From assembly GCF_036010325.1 (NCBI RefSeq), contig NZ_CP108549.1, forward strand, positions 744,001 through 808,000: DNA of 64,000 nt, given 5' to 3'. The notes beneath the pieces were generated by a model. It searched no databases. It was not told the DNA's origin and saw nothing but the letters and a program-made list of their open reading frames with translations. Positions within the stretch are counted from its first letter, which is position 1, and the number at the start of each line of letters is the position of its first letter. Position numbers and translations under genes: made by a program. Of this stretch, positions 1 to 10,897 are shown in pieces. Source of the stretch: Streptomyces sp. NBC_01210 (GTDB taxonomy: Bacteria; Actinomycetota; Actinomycetes; Streptomycetales; Streptomycetaceae).

Positions 1-14
1 CCGAGGAAGCAACG

Positions 15-370
15 ATGAGCACCCATCATCCGCCGCGTAACTCCGCAGCGGCCCGGAACACGACGGTCGTCCGTTACGCCATGGTGCCCGTCCCGGCGCT
101 CGGCCTGGACGGCGTCGCACGCCGCTCCGGGCTCCACCCCGAACTGATCCGCCGGCTCGTCGCGCTCGGCCTGGTCGACGCCCATCGCGACGCCTCGGGG
201 CAGTTGGTGTTCCCGCCGTCCGCACCGGCGACCCTCGCCCGTATCCAGCGGCTCCGTACCGGACTCAACCTCAACTATGCCTCCATCGGCCTGGTGCTCG
301 ACCTGCTCGAGCGCATCAGCCTGCTCGAAGCCGCGCTGCGGCGCAGCGGCACGAGGAGTGATCAACTTCC

Positions 371-380
<10 letters not shown>
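15..380 (+). CDS. CbpM/MerR-like chaperone modulator
   Basis: A 121-residue protein with a degenerate MerR-type helix-turn-helix (about residues 29-60, around [17 protein letters not shown]) followed by a leucine-rich helical region (residues 75-112). This layout resembles CbpM, the modulator of DnaJ-like co-chaperones, more than the full-length heat-shock repressor HspR. The ATG at 15 has a GAGGAA ribosome site 5 bases upstream. The stop codon overlaps the start of clpB by 10 bases, so the two are translationally coupled. I infer a role in controlling or adapting the ClpB/Hsp70 disaggregation system. It could instead be a small HspR-like DNA-binding regulator of this operon. Confidence 0.75.
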
Positions 381-3009
<2,629 letters not shown>

Positions 3010-3013
<4 letters not shown>

Positions 3014-3468
3014 GAAGGATGGAGAGCAAGATCGTCGCGTGCGAGAAGTGCGGGCGAAAGAACCGTGTGCCCGCGGCGGGGGAGGGCCTGCCCAAGTGCG
3101 GCAACTGCGGCGCGCCTCTGCCCTGGATCGTGGACGCGGGCGACGACAGCTTCGCCGAGATCGCGGAGAAGGCCACACCGTACGTACTCGTCGACTTCTG
3201 GGCCACCTGGTGCGCCCCCTGCCGGATGGTCAGCCCGGCACTCGAACAGGTCGCCAAGGACCTCGCAGGCACGATCAAGCTCGTCAAGGTCGACATCGAT
3301 CAGAACCCCCATCTTTCGCAGCGGTTCCAGATCCAGGCCGTCCCCACCCTGCTGATCATGGACAAGGGGGTCGTGGCCGACCGGAAGACCGGCGCCGCAC
3401 CCGCCCCCGCGCTGCGCTCCTGGGTCGAAGAGGCCACAGCCGGCCGCACCATCGCGAAAGGAGGATGA
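3010..3468 (+). CDS. Zinc-ribbon thioredoxin (thioredoxin-2 type)
   Basis: A 152-residue protein with an N-terminal zinc ribbon of two CxxC pairs (CEKC and CGNC) followed by a thioredoxin fold with FWATWCAPC as the active site and the cis-proline motif QAVPT. This is the TrxC/thioredoxin-2 architecture, with Ala replacing the usual Gly in WCGPC. The GTG at 3010 overlaps the clpB stop (GTGA) and has GGAAAGG upstream; the ATG at 3019 (MESKIV) is an alternative start. It presumably reduces disulfides in stressed cytoplasmic proteins. Its coupling to clpB suggests disaggregation and thiol repair are co-expressed. Confidence 0.92.
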
Positions 3469-3470
3469 CC

Positions 3471-3734
3471 ATGGCAACCCACGCCGACCCGCATCTGGCC
3501 ATGGTGCGCCCGGTCACCCCTCGTACCCCCGAGGGCTGCGAGGAATGTCTGCGCATCGGCTCCCCGTGGGTGCATCTGCGGGTCTGCCTCACCTGCGGCC
3601 ACGTCGGCTGCTGCGACTCCTCGCCCCTCAAGCACGCCCGCGCCCACGCCGGAACTGTGGCCCACCCCATCGTGGCCTCCATGGAACCGGGAGAGGACTG
3701 GCGGTGGTGCTTCGTCCATGAGGCGCTGGTCTGA
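3471..3734 (+). CDS. UBP-type zinc finger protein
   Basis: An 87-residue protein made almost only of a UBP-type (ZnF-UBP) zinc finger: CEEC, CLTCGHVGCCDSS, then HARAHAGTVAHPI and a C-terminal WRWCFVHEALV. In eukaryotes this fold binds the free C-terminal tail of ubiquitin; in actinobacteria the partner is unknown. The start is ATG 3471, six bases after AAAGGAGG (3457-3464); ATG 3465 would leave no spacer. Its stop overlaps the next start by one base (TGATG). Position between thioredoxin and a cNMP flavoprotein suggests it acts as an adaptor in the same redox module, which is inference. Confidence 0.85.
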   Translation: MATHADPHLAMVRPVTPRTPEGCEECLRIGSPWVHLRVCLTCGHVGCCDSSPLKHARAHAGTVAHPIVASMEPGEDWRWCFVHEALV

Positions 3735-5449
3735 TGACGGATCACGACACCGCCCCGGAACCCGAGGCCGTACCCTTCGAGACCCCCGATCTCCACGGGG
3801 CCTTCCCCCGGCTGACGCCCGAACAGATCGAATTCCTCGCCCGGCACGGGGAGCGGCGCCCCGTTGAGGCCGGTGAGGTCCTGTTCCAAGAGGGCCGGCC
3901 CTGCGGGGAGTTCCTGGTCATCCTCAGTGGCTCCGTCGTCATCCTGGACTCCTACGGCACTCCCGACGAGCACATCATCAGGGTGCACGGGCCCGGCCGC
4001 TTCCTCGGCGAACTCGGACTCCTGCAGGGGCAGGCGGCCTTCTCCACCGCACGGGTACGTGACTCCGGAGAGGTGCTGGCCGTCCCGGTCGACCGGCTCC
4101 GGCGGCTCGTGGTCGAAGATCCCGTCATCGGCGATGTCATTCTCCGCGCCTATCTGGCCCGCCGGAGCCTGCTCGTCGGCCAGGGCGCGGGCTTCCGCAT
4201 CCTCGGATCGCGCTACTCGCCCGACACCCGCAGGCTCCGGGAGTTCGCCGCCCGCAACCGGCTCCCGCACCGCTGGGTCGACCTGGAGACCGACCGGGAG
4301 GCCGAGGCGCTGCTGCGCCGCTTCGGCATCACCCCGGAGGAGACCCCGATCGTCATCTGGCGTGAGGAGCAGCTGCTGCGCAATCCCAGCAACGCCGAAC
4401 TCGCCCGGCTCATCGGCCTGCCCACCCCCGCGTTCGACGAGAGTGTCGGAGACCTGCTCATCATCGGCTCGGGGCCCGCGGGGCTGGCGGCCGCCGTCTA
4501 CGGGGCGTCGGAGGGGCTGGACACCACCGTCGTCGACGCGATCGCCACCGGCGGCCAGGCGGGCACGTCCTCCCGGATCGAGAACTACCTGGGGTTCCCC
4601 TCGGGGATCTCCGGAGCCGAACTCGCCGACCGCGCCGTGATCCAGGCGCACAAGTTCGGCGCACGGATCACCGTCCCGGCGGACGCGACCGCGCTGGAGA
4701 GCCACGACGGCCACTACCGGGTCACCTTCGCCGACGGCAGCCAGGCCGCCGGGCACAGCGTCATCCTCGCCACCGGTGCCCGCTACGGCAGGCTCCCCGT
4801 CCCGGGGATCGAACGCCTGGAAGGAACCGGCGTCTACTACGCTGCGACCGTCTACGAGGCCCTGGAGTGCCGCATGGACCCGGTCGCCGTCGTGGGGGGC
4901 GGCAACTCGGCCGGCCAGGCCGTCCTCTTCCTCTCGGACTACTCGCCCCGCGTGTATCTGGTCGTCCGGGGCGACGACCTCGGGGCGAACATGTCGCGAT
5001 ACCTGGTCGACCAGGTCGAACGCCATCCGGGTGTCCGGGTGTTGCTCAACACCGAGGTCCGTGAGGTCATCGGCAAGGAGACGCTCGAGGCGCTCGTGGT
5101 GGAGGACAACCGTACGGGGGAACGCCGTTCGCTGGACGCCCGCGCCCTCTTCGTCTTCATCGGGGCACAGCCCTGCACGGCCTGGCTCGTGGGTGGGCCG
5201 GCCCTGGACAGCCGGGGTTTCGTCCTCACCGGCCGCGAGGCGGAGGCGTGCGCGGTCCCGGGGGTGTGGGAATCCCGTGGCCGGGGCTGCCTGCCTCTGG
5301 AGACCAGCCTGCCAGGGGTGTTCGCGGCGGGCGACGTCCGCAGCGGATCGGTGAAACGGGTCGCCTCGGCCGTCGGCGAGGGAGCGATGGCCATCCACCT
5401 GGCCCACCATTACCTCGGGAGCCCCGGCGGCGCGGCCGGAACGAGCTGA
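3734..5449 (+). CDS. cNMP-binding domain / thioredoxin-reductase-like flavoprotein
   Basis: A 571-residue fusion. Residues about 20-145 form a cyclic-nucleotide-binding domain; about 150-230 is a glutaredoxin/thioredoxin-like fold with no cysteine pair; about 240-560 is a class II pyridine-nucleotide oxidoreductase with GSGPAG at 245-250 (FAD) and GGGNSAG at 388-394 (NADPH). True thioredoxin reductases carry a CAVC motif just before the second dinucleotide site; here that stretch reads YYAATVYEALEC with no CxxC. The enzyme therefore probably does not reduce thioredoxin by the classical route, although it sits two genes after one. The sensor domain may bind a nucleotide or act only structurally. 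It is the last gene of the clpB operon. Confidence 0.88.
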   Translation: MTDHDTAPEPEAVPFETPDLHGAFPRLTPEQIEFLARHGERRPVEAGEVLFQEGRPCGEFLVILSGSVVILDSYGTPDEHIIRVHGPGRFLGELGLLQGQAAFSTARVRDSGEVLAVPVDRLRRLVVEDPVIGDVILRAYLARRSLLVGQGAGFRILGSRYSPDTRRLREFAARNRLPHRWVDLETDREAEALLRRFGITPEETPIVIWREEQLLRNPSNAELARLIGLPTPAFDESVGDLLIIGSGPAGLAAAVYGASEGLDTTVVDAIATGGQAGTSSRIENYLGFPSGISGAELADRAVIQAHKFGARITVPADATALESHDGHYRVTFADGSQAAGHSVILATGARYGRLPVPGIERLEGTGVYYAATVYEALECRMDPVAVVGGGNSAGQAVLFLSDYSPRVYLVVRGDDLGANMSRYLVDQVERHPGVRVLLNTEVREVIGKETLEALVVEDNRTGERRSLDARALFVFIGAQPCTAWLVGGPALDSRGFVLTGREAEACAVPGVWESRGRGCLPLETSLPGVFAAGDVRSGSVKRVASAVGEGAMAIHLAHHYLGSPGGAAGTS

Positions 5450-5460
5450 CCCGGGGCCCG

Positions 5461-5504
5461 CCGTGAGGCCGGTGGCCCGTCCCCGTGAGGCCGGTGGCCG
5501 TCCG
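5461..5504 (+). repeat. Near-perfect 22-bp tandem repeat after the clpB operon
   Basis: The 17-bp word CCGTGAGGCCGGTGGCC occurs at 5461-5477 and again at 5483-5499 in an otherwise unremarkable spacer. The repeat ends within one base of each other, so the unit is about 22 bp with one deletion. I see no long hairpin with a T-run here, so the operon terminator is not obvious. Confidence 0.7.
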
Positions 5505-5560
5505 GTCATTGACGGCTCGCCGTGACGGGCCGGCAATGCGGAGCGATCGACGCGGGGGCA

Positions 5561-5573
5561 TAGATTGCGTGTG
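5561..5573 (+). promoter_or_regulatory. -10 element of a probable leaderless promoter for psiE
   Basis: TAGATT at 5561-5566 fits the vegetative -10 consensus TANNNT and lies six bases before the GTG start at 5573. There is no Shine-Dalgarno sequence between them. This is the geometry of a leaderless transcript, common in streptomycetes. No good -35 was found at 17-18 bases. Confidence 0.5.
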
Positions 5574-6055
5574 TGTCAGAGTTCGCCCGCACCTTCGAAA
5601 AACGCGTCCAAAATCTTCTGAAGAACGCTGAGGACGGCATTCACCTGATCGTCGCGGCGCTTCTCGTGCTGCTTTCGATCCTGCTCACGATCGGGGTGGT
5701 GGGCGATGTCGTACAAGCGATCCAGGGCCCGTACCGCGAGGAAGTGGTGGTGCTGTCCGCGTTGGACAACAGCTTGATCCTGTTCATTGTGGCCGAACTT
5801 CTGCACACCGTGCGGCTCACCATCAGAAACCGCACGCTGGACGCCGAGCCGTTCCTCGTGGTCGGTATGATCGCGGGGGTTCGTAAGGTGCTCATTGTCA
5901 CCGCCGAGGCCGACGAGTCGTTCCAGTGGAATGTGCAGGGTGTTGAGCTTCTGATCCTGATCGGGCTGATTCTCGTCATGGCGCTGGCCATTTACATCTG
6001 GCGCCGTTCCGGCGGCACCGCACCGACGGTCAAGATCGCAGCGGCTGAACAATAG
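5573..6055 (+). CDS. psiE: PsiE-like membrane protein
   Basis: A 160-residue protein with an N-terminal amphipathic stretch and four predicted membrane segments (about residues 23-47, 62-82, 95-112 and 123-143), matching the phosphate-starvation-inducible PsiE family. The conserved block DNSLILFIVAELLHTVRLTI lies in the second segment. The function of PsiE proteins is not established; E. coli psiE is controlled by PhoB and cAMP-Crp. Translation starts at GTG 5573, probably from a leaderless mRNA. A 5'-truncated paralogue follows directly. Confidence 0.8.
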   Translation: MSEFARTFEKRVQNLLKNAEDGIHLIVAALLVLLSILLTIGVVGDVVQAIQGPYREEVVVLSALDNSLILFIVAELLHTVRLTIRNRTLDAEPFLVVGMIAGVRKVLIVTAEADESFQWNVQGVELLILIGLILVMALAIYIWRRSGGTAPTVKIAAAEQ

Positions 6056-6093
6056 CTCCACCACTGCGGCACATCGGCACGGGGCGCTTTTGA

Positions 6094-6384
6094 CACGGCG
6101 GTACCGCGCTCGACAACAGTCTGGTGCTCTTCATCGTGGCCGAGCTGCTCCACACTGTTCGCCTCACCATCAGGAACCGGCCCCTGGATGCCGAGCCCTT
6201 CCTCGTCGTGGGCGTGATCGCGGGCATCCGGAAGGTGCTGATCGTGACCGCCGAGCCGGACAAGTCCTTCACATGGAGCTCCCAGGGGATCGAGCTGCTC
6301 ATCCTGATCTGCCTGATCCTGGTGGCCACGGTGTCCGTGTGGGTCTGGCGGCGCGCGACGCATCCCGACGATTCGCCCGGCTAA
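6094..6384 (+). pseudogene. 5'-truncated second copy of the PsiE-like gene
   Basis: From about 6103 the frame reads ALDNSLVLFIVAELLHTVRL and continues as a close relative of residues 62-150 of the intact gene upstream. A TGA at 6091-6093 blocks extension, so about the first 60 residues and the first membrane segment are missing. The 3' end (to RRATHPDDSPG) diverges. Protein identity with the neighbour is high but many codons differ, so this is an old duplication or an independently acquired relative. A GTG at 6124 could still start an 86-residue, three-segment product, but there is no clear ribosome site. Confidence 0.7.
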
Positions 6385-6546
6385 AGCTCCCGCCCGGCCG
6401 GCCCGGGGACTGACGCCGGGGGCTGCGCGCTCCACCGGGCGCGGTCAACGGCGAGGAGGCCTCCACCCCCCTAACGGAATGGGAGCGAATAGTGCGCTGT
6501 CGCCTTATCGGGGCATCGATACCGCTTCACCAGTGAAGCGGAGACG

Positions 6547-6756
6547 ATGACCTGGCGGTGCGGCCGGGGCTGCGGGGCCCACGGCTCCAAGCAGTACGCG
6601 TCCGCGGAGGACGCCAAGCGCTACGCCCACGCCTTCGACCGCGAGGACAGCGAGGACCTGGGCCGTCGCGCGCCGCTCATCGGACGGTTCCGGCTGAGGC
6701 TGCTGAGAGCGCTGCGCAAGCGCCGGGCGGAATCCGGGACGAGAAGCGCGAGCTGA
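6547..6756 (+). CDS. Small conserved hypothetical protein
   Basis: A 69-residue basic protein beginning MTWRCGRGCGAHGSKQYASAE with a CxxxC pair near the N-terminus and an arginine-rich tail (RFRLRLLRALRKRR). I do not recognise a named family, but the composition looks like a real streptomycete small protein. GCGGAG at 6537-6542 lies five bases before the ATG. The charged tail suggests nucleic-acid or membrane-surface contact; this is a guess. Confidence 0.6.
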   Translation: MTWRCGRGCGAHGSKQYASAEDAKRYAHAFDREDSEDLGRRAPLIGRFRLRLLRALRKRRAESGTRSAS

Positions 6757-6891
6757 GTCTCACCCCGGCAGCACAGATCGACGGGGTCCTTTCGTCACCA
6801 CATGGGCATATTGCGCCGTGCCCCATCGGCGAGGCTGGTGAGGAGGGGGAGCGCCGCATCCGGCGCCGTTCCGATCGTGGAGGTTCGAGTC

Positions 6892-7341
6892 ATGCCTGTG
6901 ATGTCCGTGTCCCGGTTCGAGAGGTTCTTCCGCATGGCGGCTGGACTCGATGTCGACAAGAACGATCTCAAGCGCTACGGCGAGTTCGTCGACGCCAAGC
7001 TCTACGATCTCCTGCTCGTCGCCCAGGCGACTGCCAAGGCGAACGGCCGGGACGTCGTACAGAAGCACGATCTGCCGATCACCAAGGGATTGCAGGAAAG
7101 CATCCACGGCTTCAGGAAGCTCGACCACGAGATCGAGCTGAAGCCGATCCTCGATCAGCTCGCCACGCATCCCCTCCTGGACCGCGCGCCCGACGAGGAG
7201 ACGGAGGCGGCGTACCCGGAGATCATCGGCGGGCTGAGCCTGGCCCTCGCCCAGACGTTCAAGATTCTCCACCCGGATCTGAAGAATCCGCAGACCCGCC
7301 ACTGGAACGAGGTCCGGGCCGTCTTCGACCAGCTCCTCTGA
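6892..7341 (+). CDS. DUF1931 histone-fold-like protein
   Basis: A 149-residue protein matching the DUF1931 family, whose bacterial structures show two histone-fold units in one chain. The visible parts are SRFERFFRMAAGLDVDKNDLKRY, a long helix YDLLLVAQATAKANGRDVVQKHDLPI and a second similar half. The family is thought to bind DNA or act as a minimal nucleoid protein, but this is not established here. ATG 6892 is chosen because GGAGG at 6879-6883 is eight bases upstream; the longer in-frame ORF from 6802 has no such site. It stands alone between the psiE region and the ligase gene. Confidence 0.8.
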   Translation: MPVMSVSRFERFFRMAAGLDVDKNDLKRYGEFVDAKLYDLLLVAQATAKANGRDVVQKHDLPITKGLQESIHGFRKLDHEIELKPILDQLATHPLLDRAPDEETEAAYPEIIGGLSLALAQTFKILHPDLKNPQTRHWNEVRAVFDQLL

Positions 7342-7617
7342 CGTCTCCGAAGAAACCGCGGACCACGGTCCCTAGGGGCAGCAACGGGGCCATGGACGAG
7401 GGCACACGGGCCCTGAGGTCCTTCGATCGGTCGCGCCATCGTGGTTCCGGTCTCTCGTGCCCGGCGAACGGGTGCGGTGATCGCCTTTCACCTCCGTTGT
7501 GCGGTGTGTTGCGTTGTGCGGTGCACCGGATACGTTGGACGGCGCGTAGACGTCGTGGGACAGCCTCTTCGCGCGCGACTCCTGGGTCGCTGTGTCGTCG
7601 ATCGTCCCTCTCGGCCG

Positions 7618-8640
7618 TCAGCCGGAGGCGGGCACCTCGCGCACCACGTCGGTGGGCTTCTTGTCGAATCGGAGGCCGAGAAAGCGGGGGTGCCGCAGCC
7701 TGCCGTCTCGGGTCCACTCGGTGAAGCCGATCTGGGCGACCAGCTCCGGACGCACCCAGTGCGCGCCCCGTTCCCGTATCTCGGGCCCCGCCTCGAACGG
7801 GGAACGCGACTGCCGCAGAGCCTCCAGGCGGCGGCGCAGATCGAGCAGGGTGGACCGGTCGAAGCCGGTACCGACCTTGCCTGCGTAGCGCAGGCGCCCG
7901 CCGTCGTAGTAGCCCAGCAGCAGCGCGCCGAAGCCGGCCCGGCTGCCGGTTGGCTCGGTGAAGCCGCCGATGACGAACTCCTGCCCGGCGGCACACTTGA
8001 GCTTGAGCCAGTCGGACGACCGTCTGGCGACGTAGACCGAGTCGGCGCGCTTGGCGACCAGCCCCTCCCAGCCGCGGGCGCACGCCTGGTCCAGTAGCTC
8101 CTGCCCGCCATGGTTGCGGTGCGGCGTGAAGCGCAGCGGTCCGCGGAACTCGAAGGCGCTGCGCAGCAGCTGTTTCCGGGTGCGCAGCGGCAGCCGGGTG
8201 GTGTCGCAGCCGTCCAGCCGGAGCAGGTCGAACAGGAAGTAGACGACGGGGACCCCGCTGGCCAGGGCCGTTCGCGGGTCGGTGAGCTGCATCCTTCGTT
8301 GCAGGAGGGAGAAGTCGGTGCGGCCGTCACGGAGTGCGACGATCTCGCCGTCCACGGTGAAGTCGGAGCACTCCTGCTCCGCCAGGGCGGCCGCGAGCTC
8401 GGGGTAAGTGGCATTGAGGGGCAGGCCATTGCGGGAGAGGAGCTGAACGCGGTCATGGCCGCGCAGTCCGAGGGCACGTTCGCCGTCCAGTTTGCGTTCG
8501 AAGAGCCAGCCGCCGTCGAAGGTCCGCCGGTCGCTGAGCACGGCCAGCATCGGCCGGTCCACCGCGTGCCCGTCCGGTGGCGGGCACCGCAGGCGGTCTC
8601 GTTGTTCCACGGGCAGCCGGTCCAGCAGTCCGGCACTCAT
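7618..8640 (-). CDS. ligD: Stand-alone LigD-type ATP-dependent DNA ligase
   Basis: A 340-residue protein with the nucleotidyltransferase motifs of NHEJ ligases: motif I with the adenylated lysine in FERKLDGERAL, VDGEIVAL (motif III), EGLVAKR (motif IV) and WLKLK (motif V), then an OB-fold ending HPRFLGLRFDKKPTDVVRE as in LigD ligase domains. It lacks polymerase and nuclease domains; a separate polymerase gene lies at 29357-30256. GGAGGAGG directly precedes the ATG at 8640. It should seal breaks in non-homologous end joining, but no ku gene is in this window. A decayed NADH dehydrogenase lies just upstream. Confidence 0.88.
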   Translation of the reverse strand: MSAGLLDRLPVEQRDRLRCPPPDGHAVDRPMLAVLSDRRTFDGGWLFERKLDGERALGLRGHDRVQLLSRNGLPLNATYPELAAALAEQECSDFTVDGEIVALRDGRTDFSLLQRRMQLTDPRTALASGVPVVYFLFDLLRLDGCDTTRLPLRTRKQLLRSAFEFRGPLRFTPHRNHGGQELLDQACARGWEGLVAKRADSVYVARRSSDWLKLKCAAGQEFVIGGFTEPTGSRAGFGALLLGYYDGGRLRYAGKVGTGFDRSTLLDLRRRLEALRQSRSPFEAGPEIRERGAHWVRPELVAQIGFTEWTRDGRLRHPRFLGLRFDKKPTDVVREVPASG

Positions 8641-8819
8641 GGCCGCCTCCTCCCGGGTACGGATGCCCGCCTCGGAGAGTCAACGCTCGGGATCGCCCTC
8701 CGCTGCCTGGAACGTCCCGGTCCAGGTGGCGCCGCACCGGCAGCGGACTGCTCGATCAGATCGCCGTCCTCGGACACGGCCAGGCCGTGGGTGAAGCGGA
8801 CGTGAACATGCTGACTCAT
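8637..8819 (-). pseudogene. Small ORF upstream of the ligase, possibly frameshifted
   Basis: The ATG at 8819 opens a 60-residue frame (MSQHVHVRFTHGLAVSEDGDLIEQ) whose stop overlaps the ligase start as ATGA. After about residue 23 the composition degenerates to PPGPGRSRQRR. In another frame the same DNA reads CRCGATWTGTFQAAEGDPER and stops at 8680, which looks like a natural zinc-ribbon-like end. Either it is a short coupled ORF or a small gene with a frameshift near 8745. There is no strong ribosome site. Confidence 0.3.
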
Positions 8820-8879
8820 GGCCGGCCGACTTCCGCTTGATATTCGGGCAGGAGCTGCTGACGGTCCTGCCCGTCCATC

Positions 8880-9245
8880 ATGCAATGGTTCCGGGGCGGC
8901 GGTCGCCGTGGCCGCAGGAGGCGGCGACGTTGTGCGCGGCGGTCCTGCCCTGACGGACGGCGTGCTGAGCGTCATCGGCGTGAGCTCTCCGGGCCGGGCG
9001 GGATCGGGCACGGCAGCGGCGTCACCGCGCGCGAAGACCTCGCAGTGGCCGGGCACGGTCAGGTACTCGTCCACGCGCAGCCGTCCCCTGTCGGTCGGCA
9101 GGCCGAGGCCGGCCACGAGCGGGGCGGGGCGTACGCCCACGCACCAGACCAGGGTGCGGGTGGAGACGAACTCGCCGTCGGCCAGGTGCCCTCCCCGGTG
9201 CCATCCCGCACCGAGGTGCCCGTACGGACCTCCAGGCCGTGATCG
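8880..9245 (-). pseudogene. Remnant of an NADH dehydrogenase (NDH-2 type)
   Basis: The minus strand encodes scattered pieces of the flavoprotein found intact at 30258-31583. GLEVRTGTSV appears in one frame, then STRTLVWCVGVRP through RLRVDEYLTVPGHCEVFARGDAAAVPDP and ELTPMT in a second frame, then QHAVRQGRTAAHNVAA in a third. At least two frameshifts are needed (near 9200 and near 8970). The FAD-binding N-terminus and the C-terminus are absent. It was probably once a full gene upstream of the ligase. Confidence 0.75.
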
Positions 9246-9609
9246 GCACCGGCACGGCACACTCCGCCACGCTGATGTGCCACGGCCTCGGCGCGGACAA
9301 CCTCGTCGAGATCGAACCCTTGGGTCACCGCCCGAGCGGACGCCGCGCTGGAAACGGCCGACTACCCGACCTGGACCGTCACCGGCGACGGCCTGCTCAG
9401 CAACCCCCGCCGGGGTCCGGTCTTGGTAACGATCAGTGCGTCGCCTCGGTAGCGGTTGCGTTGATCAGCAGGATCGGTCCCGCTGACGCTCCCTGCCACA
9501 TCGCGGCGGCAGACAGCAGGCCCTGCTCGGGGCGGGATCGGGCGCCACGTCCAGTTCTGAGGGGGCCGGGTCACGGCAACGTGATCCGGCTACCCGACCA
9601 CACCCGGTA
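9246..9609 (+). other. Gene-poor spacer with no recognisable gene
   Basis: About 360 bases between the NADH dehydrogenase remnant and the acyl-CoA dehydrogenase stop. Several short frames exist on both strands but none has a ribosome site or a recognisable motif. Given the decayed gene next to it, this may be further degenerate sequence. Confidence 0.5.
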
Positions 9610-10800
9610 TCAGCGTCGTACCCGCGCCATCCCCAGTCCGATCCAGGAGATGATCTCGCGCTGGATCTCGTTGTTGCCGCCGCCGAAGGTGAAGATCACG
9701 GCTGATCGGTAGCCGCGCTCCAGCTCGCCGTGCAGGACCGCCCCGGCCGAGCCCTCCTTGAGGGCGCCTGCCGCGCCGACGACCTCCATCAGCCAGGCGT
9801 ACGCGTCACGGCGCGCCTCGGAGCCGTACACCTTGACGGCGGACGCGTCCTGGGGGGTGAGGCTGCCCTGCTCGACGGCGCCCACCATCTGCCAGTTGAG
9901 CAGCTTCATCGCGTCGAGCTTGGTGTGGGTCTGCGCGAGCCGCTTGCGCACCCAGCCGAGGTCGATGACGCGGCGGCCGTCGGCGAGCTTGGTCTCGGCG
10001 GCCCAGCGCTGGACGTCGTGGAGCGCGCGGATGGCCATGGTGCCGTGGGCGGCGAGGGTGACGCGTTCGTGGTTGAGCTGGTTGGTGATCAGACGCCAGC
10101 CCTTGTTCTCCTGGCCGACGCGGCGGGAGGCGGGTACCCGGATGTTCTCGTAGTAGCTGGCGGTGGTGTCGTGCGAGGCGAGGGTGTTGATGATGGTGCA
10201 GGAGTAGCCGGGGTCGGAGGTCGGGACCAGCAGCATGGTGATGCCCTTGTGGGGCGGTGCGTCGGGGTCGGTGCGCACGGCGAGCCAGACCCAGTCGGCG
10301 GTGTCGCCGTTGGTGGTCCAGATCTTCTGGCCGTTGACCGTGTAGTGGCCGGTGACCTCGTCGCCCTCGCGTACCGCGCGGGTCTTGAGAGCCGCGAGGT
10401 CGGTGCCCGCGTCGGGCTCGCTGTACCCGATCGCGAAGTCGATCTCGCCGGAAAGGATCTTCGGCAGGAAGTACGCCTTCTGCTCGTCCGTGCCGAACTG
10501 CATGATCGTCGGGCCAACGGTGTTCAGCGCCATCAGCGGCAGCGGTACGCCTGCCTGGGCGGCCTCGTCGAAGAAGACGAACTGCTCCATGGGGCTGAGG
10601 CCGCGGCCGCCGTACTCCTTGGGCCAGCCGACACCGAGCCAGCCGTCCGTGCCGAGGCGGCGGATCGTCTCACGGTAGAAGCGCTTCTGCGCGCCGGGCT
10701 CGGCGTAGCGGGCGTGGACGTTGTCCGGCACCAGGTCGGTGAAGTAGGTGCGCAGTTCGGCGCGCAACTGCTGCTGCTCAGGCGTGTATTCGAGGTGCAC
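9610..10800 (-). CDS. Acyl-CoA dehydrogenase
   Basis: A 396-residue flavoenzyme with the N-terminal helical domain (YTPEQQQLRAELRTYF), the beta-domain with the FAD/substrate motifs GYSEPDAGTDLAAL and NGQKIWTTNGDTADW, and the C-terminal helical domain ending FGGGNNEIQREIISWIGLG. It introduces a trans-2 double bond into an acyl-CoA and passes electrons to ETF. GTG 10800 is favoured because GGAGGGG lies four bases upstream; the frame open to 10863 has no site. Neighbouring hydrolase and hydratase-family genes point to a fatty-acid, branched-chain or sterol side-chain pathway, the exact substrate being unknown. Confidence 0.92.
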   Translation of the reverse strand: MHLEYTPEQQQLRAELRTYFTDLVPDNVHARYAEPGAQKRFYRETIRRLGTDGWLGVGWPKEYGGRGLSPMEQFVFFDEAAQAGVPLPLMALNTVGPTIMQFGTDEQKAYFLPKILSGEIDFAIGYSEPDAGTDLAALKTRAVREGDEVTGHYTVNGQKIWTTNGDTADWVWLAVRTDPDAPPHKGITMLLVPTSDPGYSCTIINTLASHDTTASYYENIRVPASRRVGQENKGWRLITNQLNHERVTLAAHGTMAIRALHDVQRWAAETKLADGRRVIDLGWVRKRLAQTHTKLDAMKLLNWQMVGAVEQGSLTPQDASAVKVYGSEARRDAYAWLMEVVGAAGALKEGSAGAVLHGELERGYRSAVIFTFGGGNNEIQREIISWIGLGMARVRR

Positions 10801-10897
10801 AGCCCCTCCAGGAGTCTCGCGGTCCGTCCCCGGGCGCGGCGCACACAGTAGAACGTGTTGCAAGAATCCGGAAGGGCCGGACCACGGAGAGGGGGAG

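Noticed and set aside
3356..5536. 726-residue minus-strand frame opposite the flavoprotein
   Set aside because: Antisense shadow of the zinc finger and flavoprotein genes; Gly/Arg/Asp-rich with no domain.
6558..7724. 388-residue plus-strand frame across the small gene and DUF1931 gene
   Set aside because: It overlaps two better supported genes in another frame and is arginine-rich noise.
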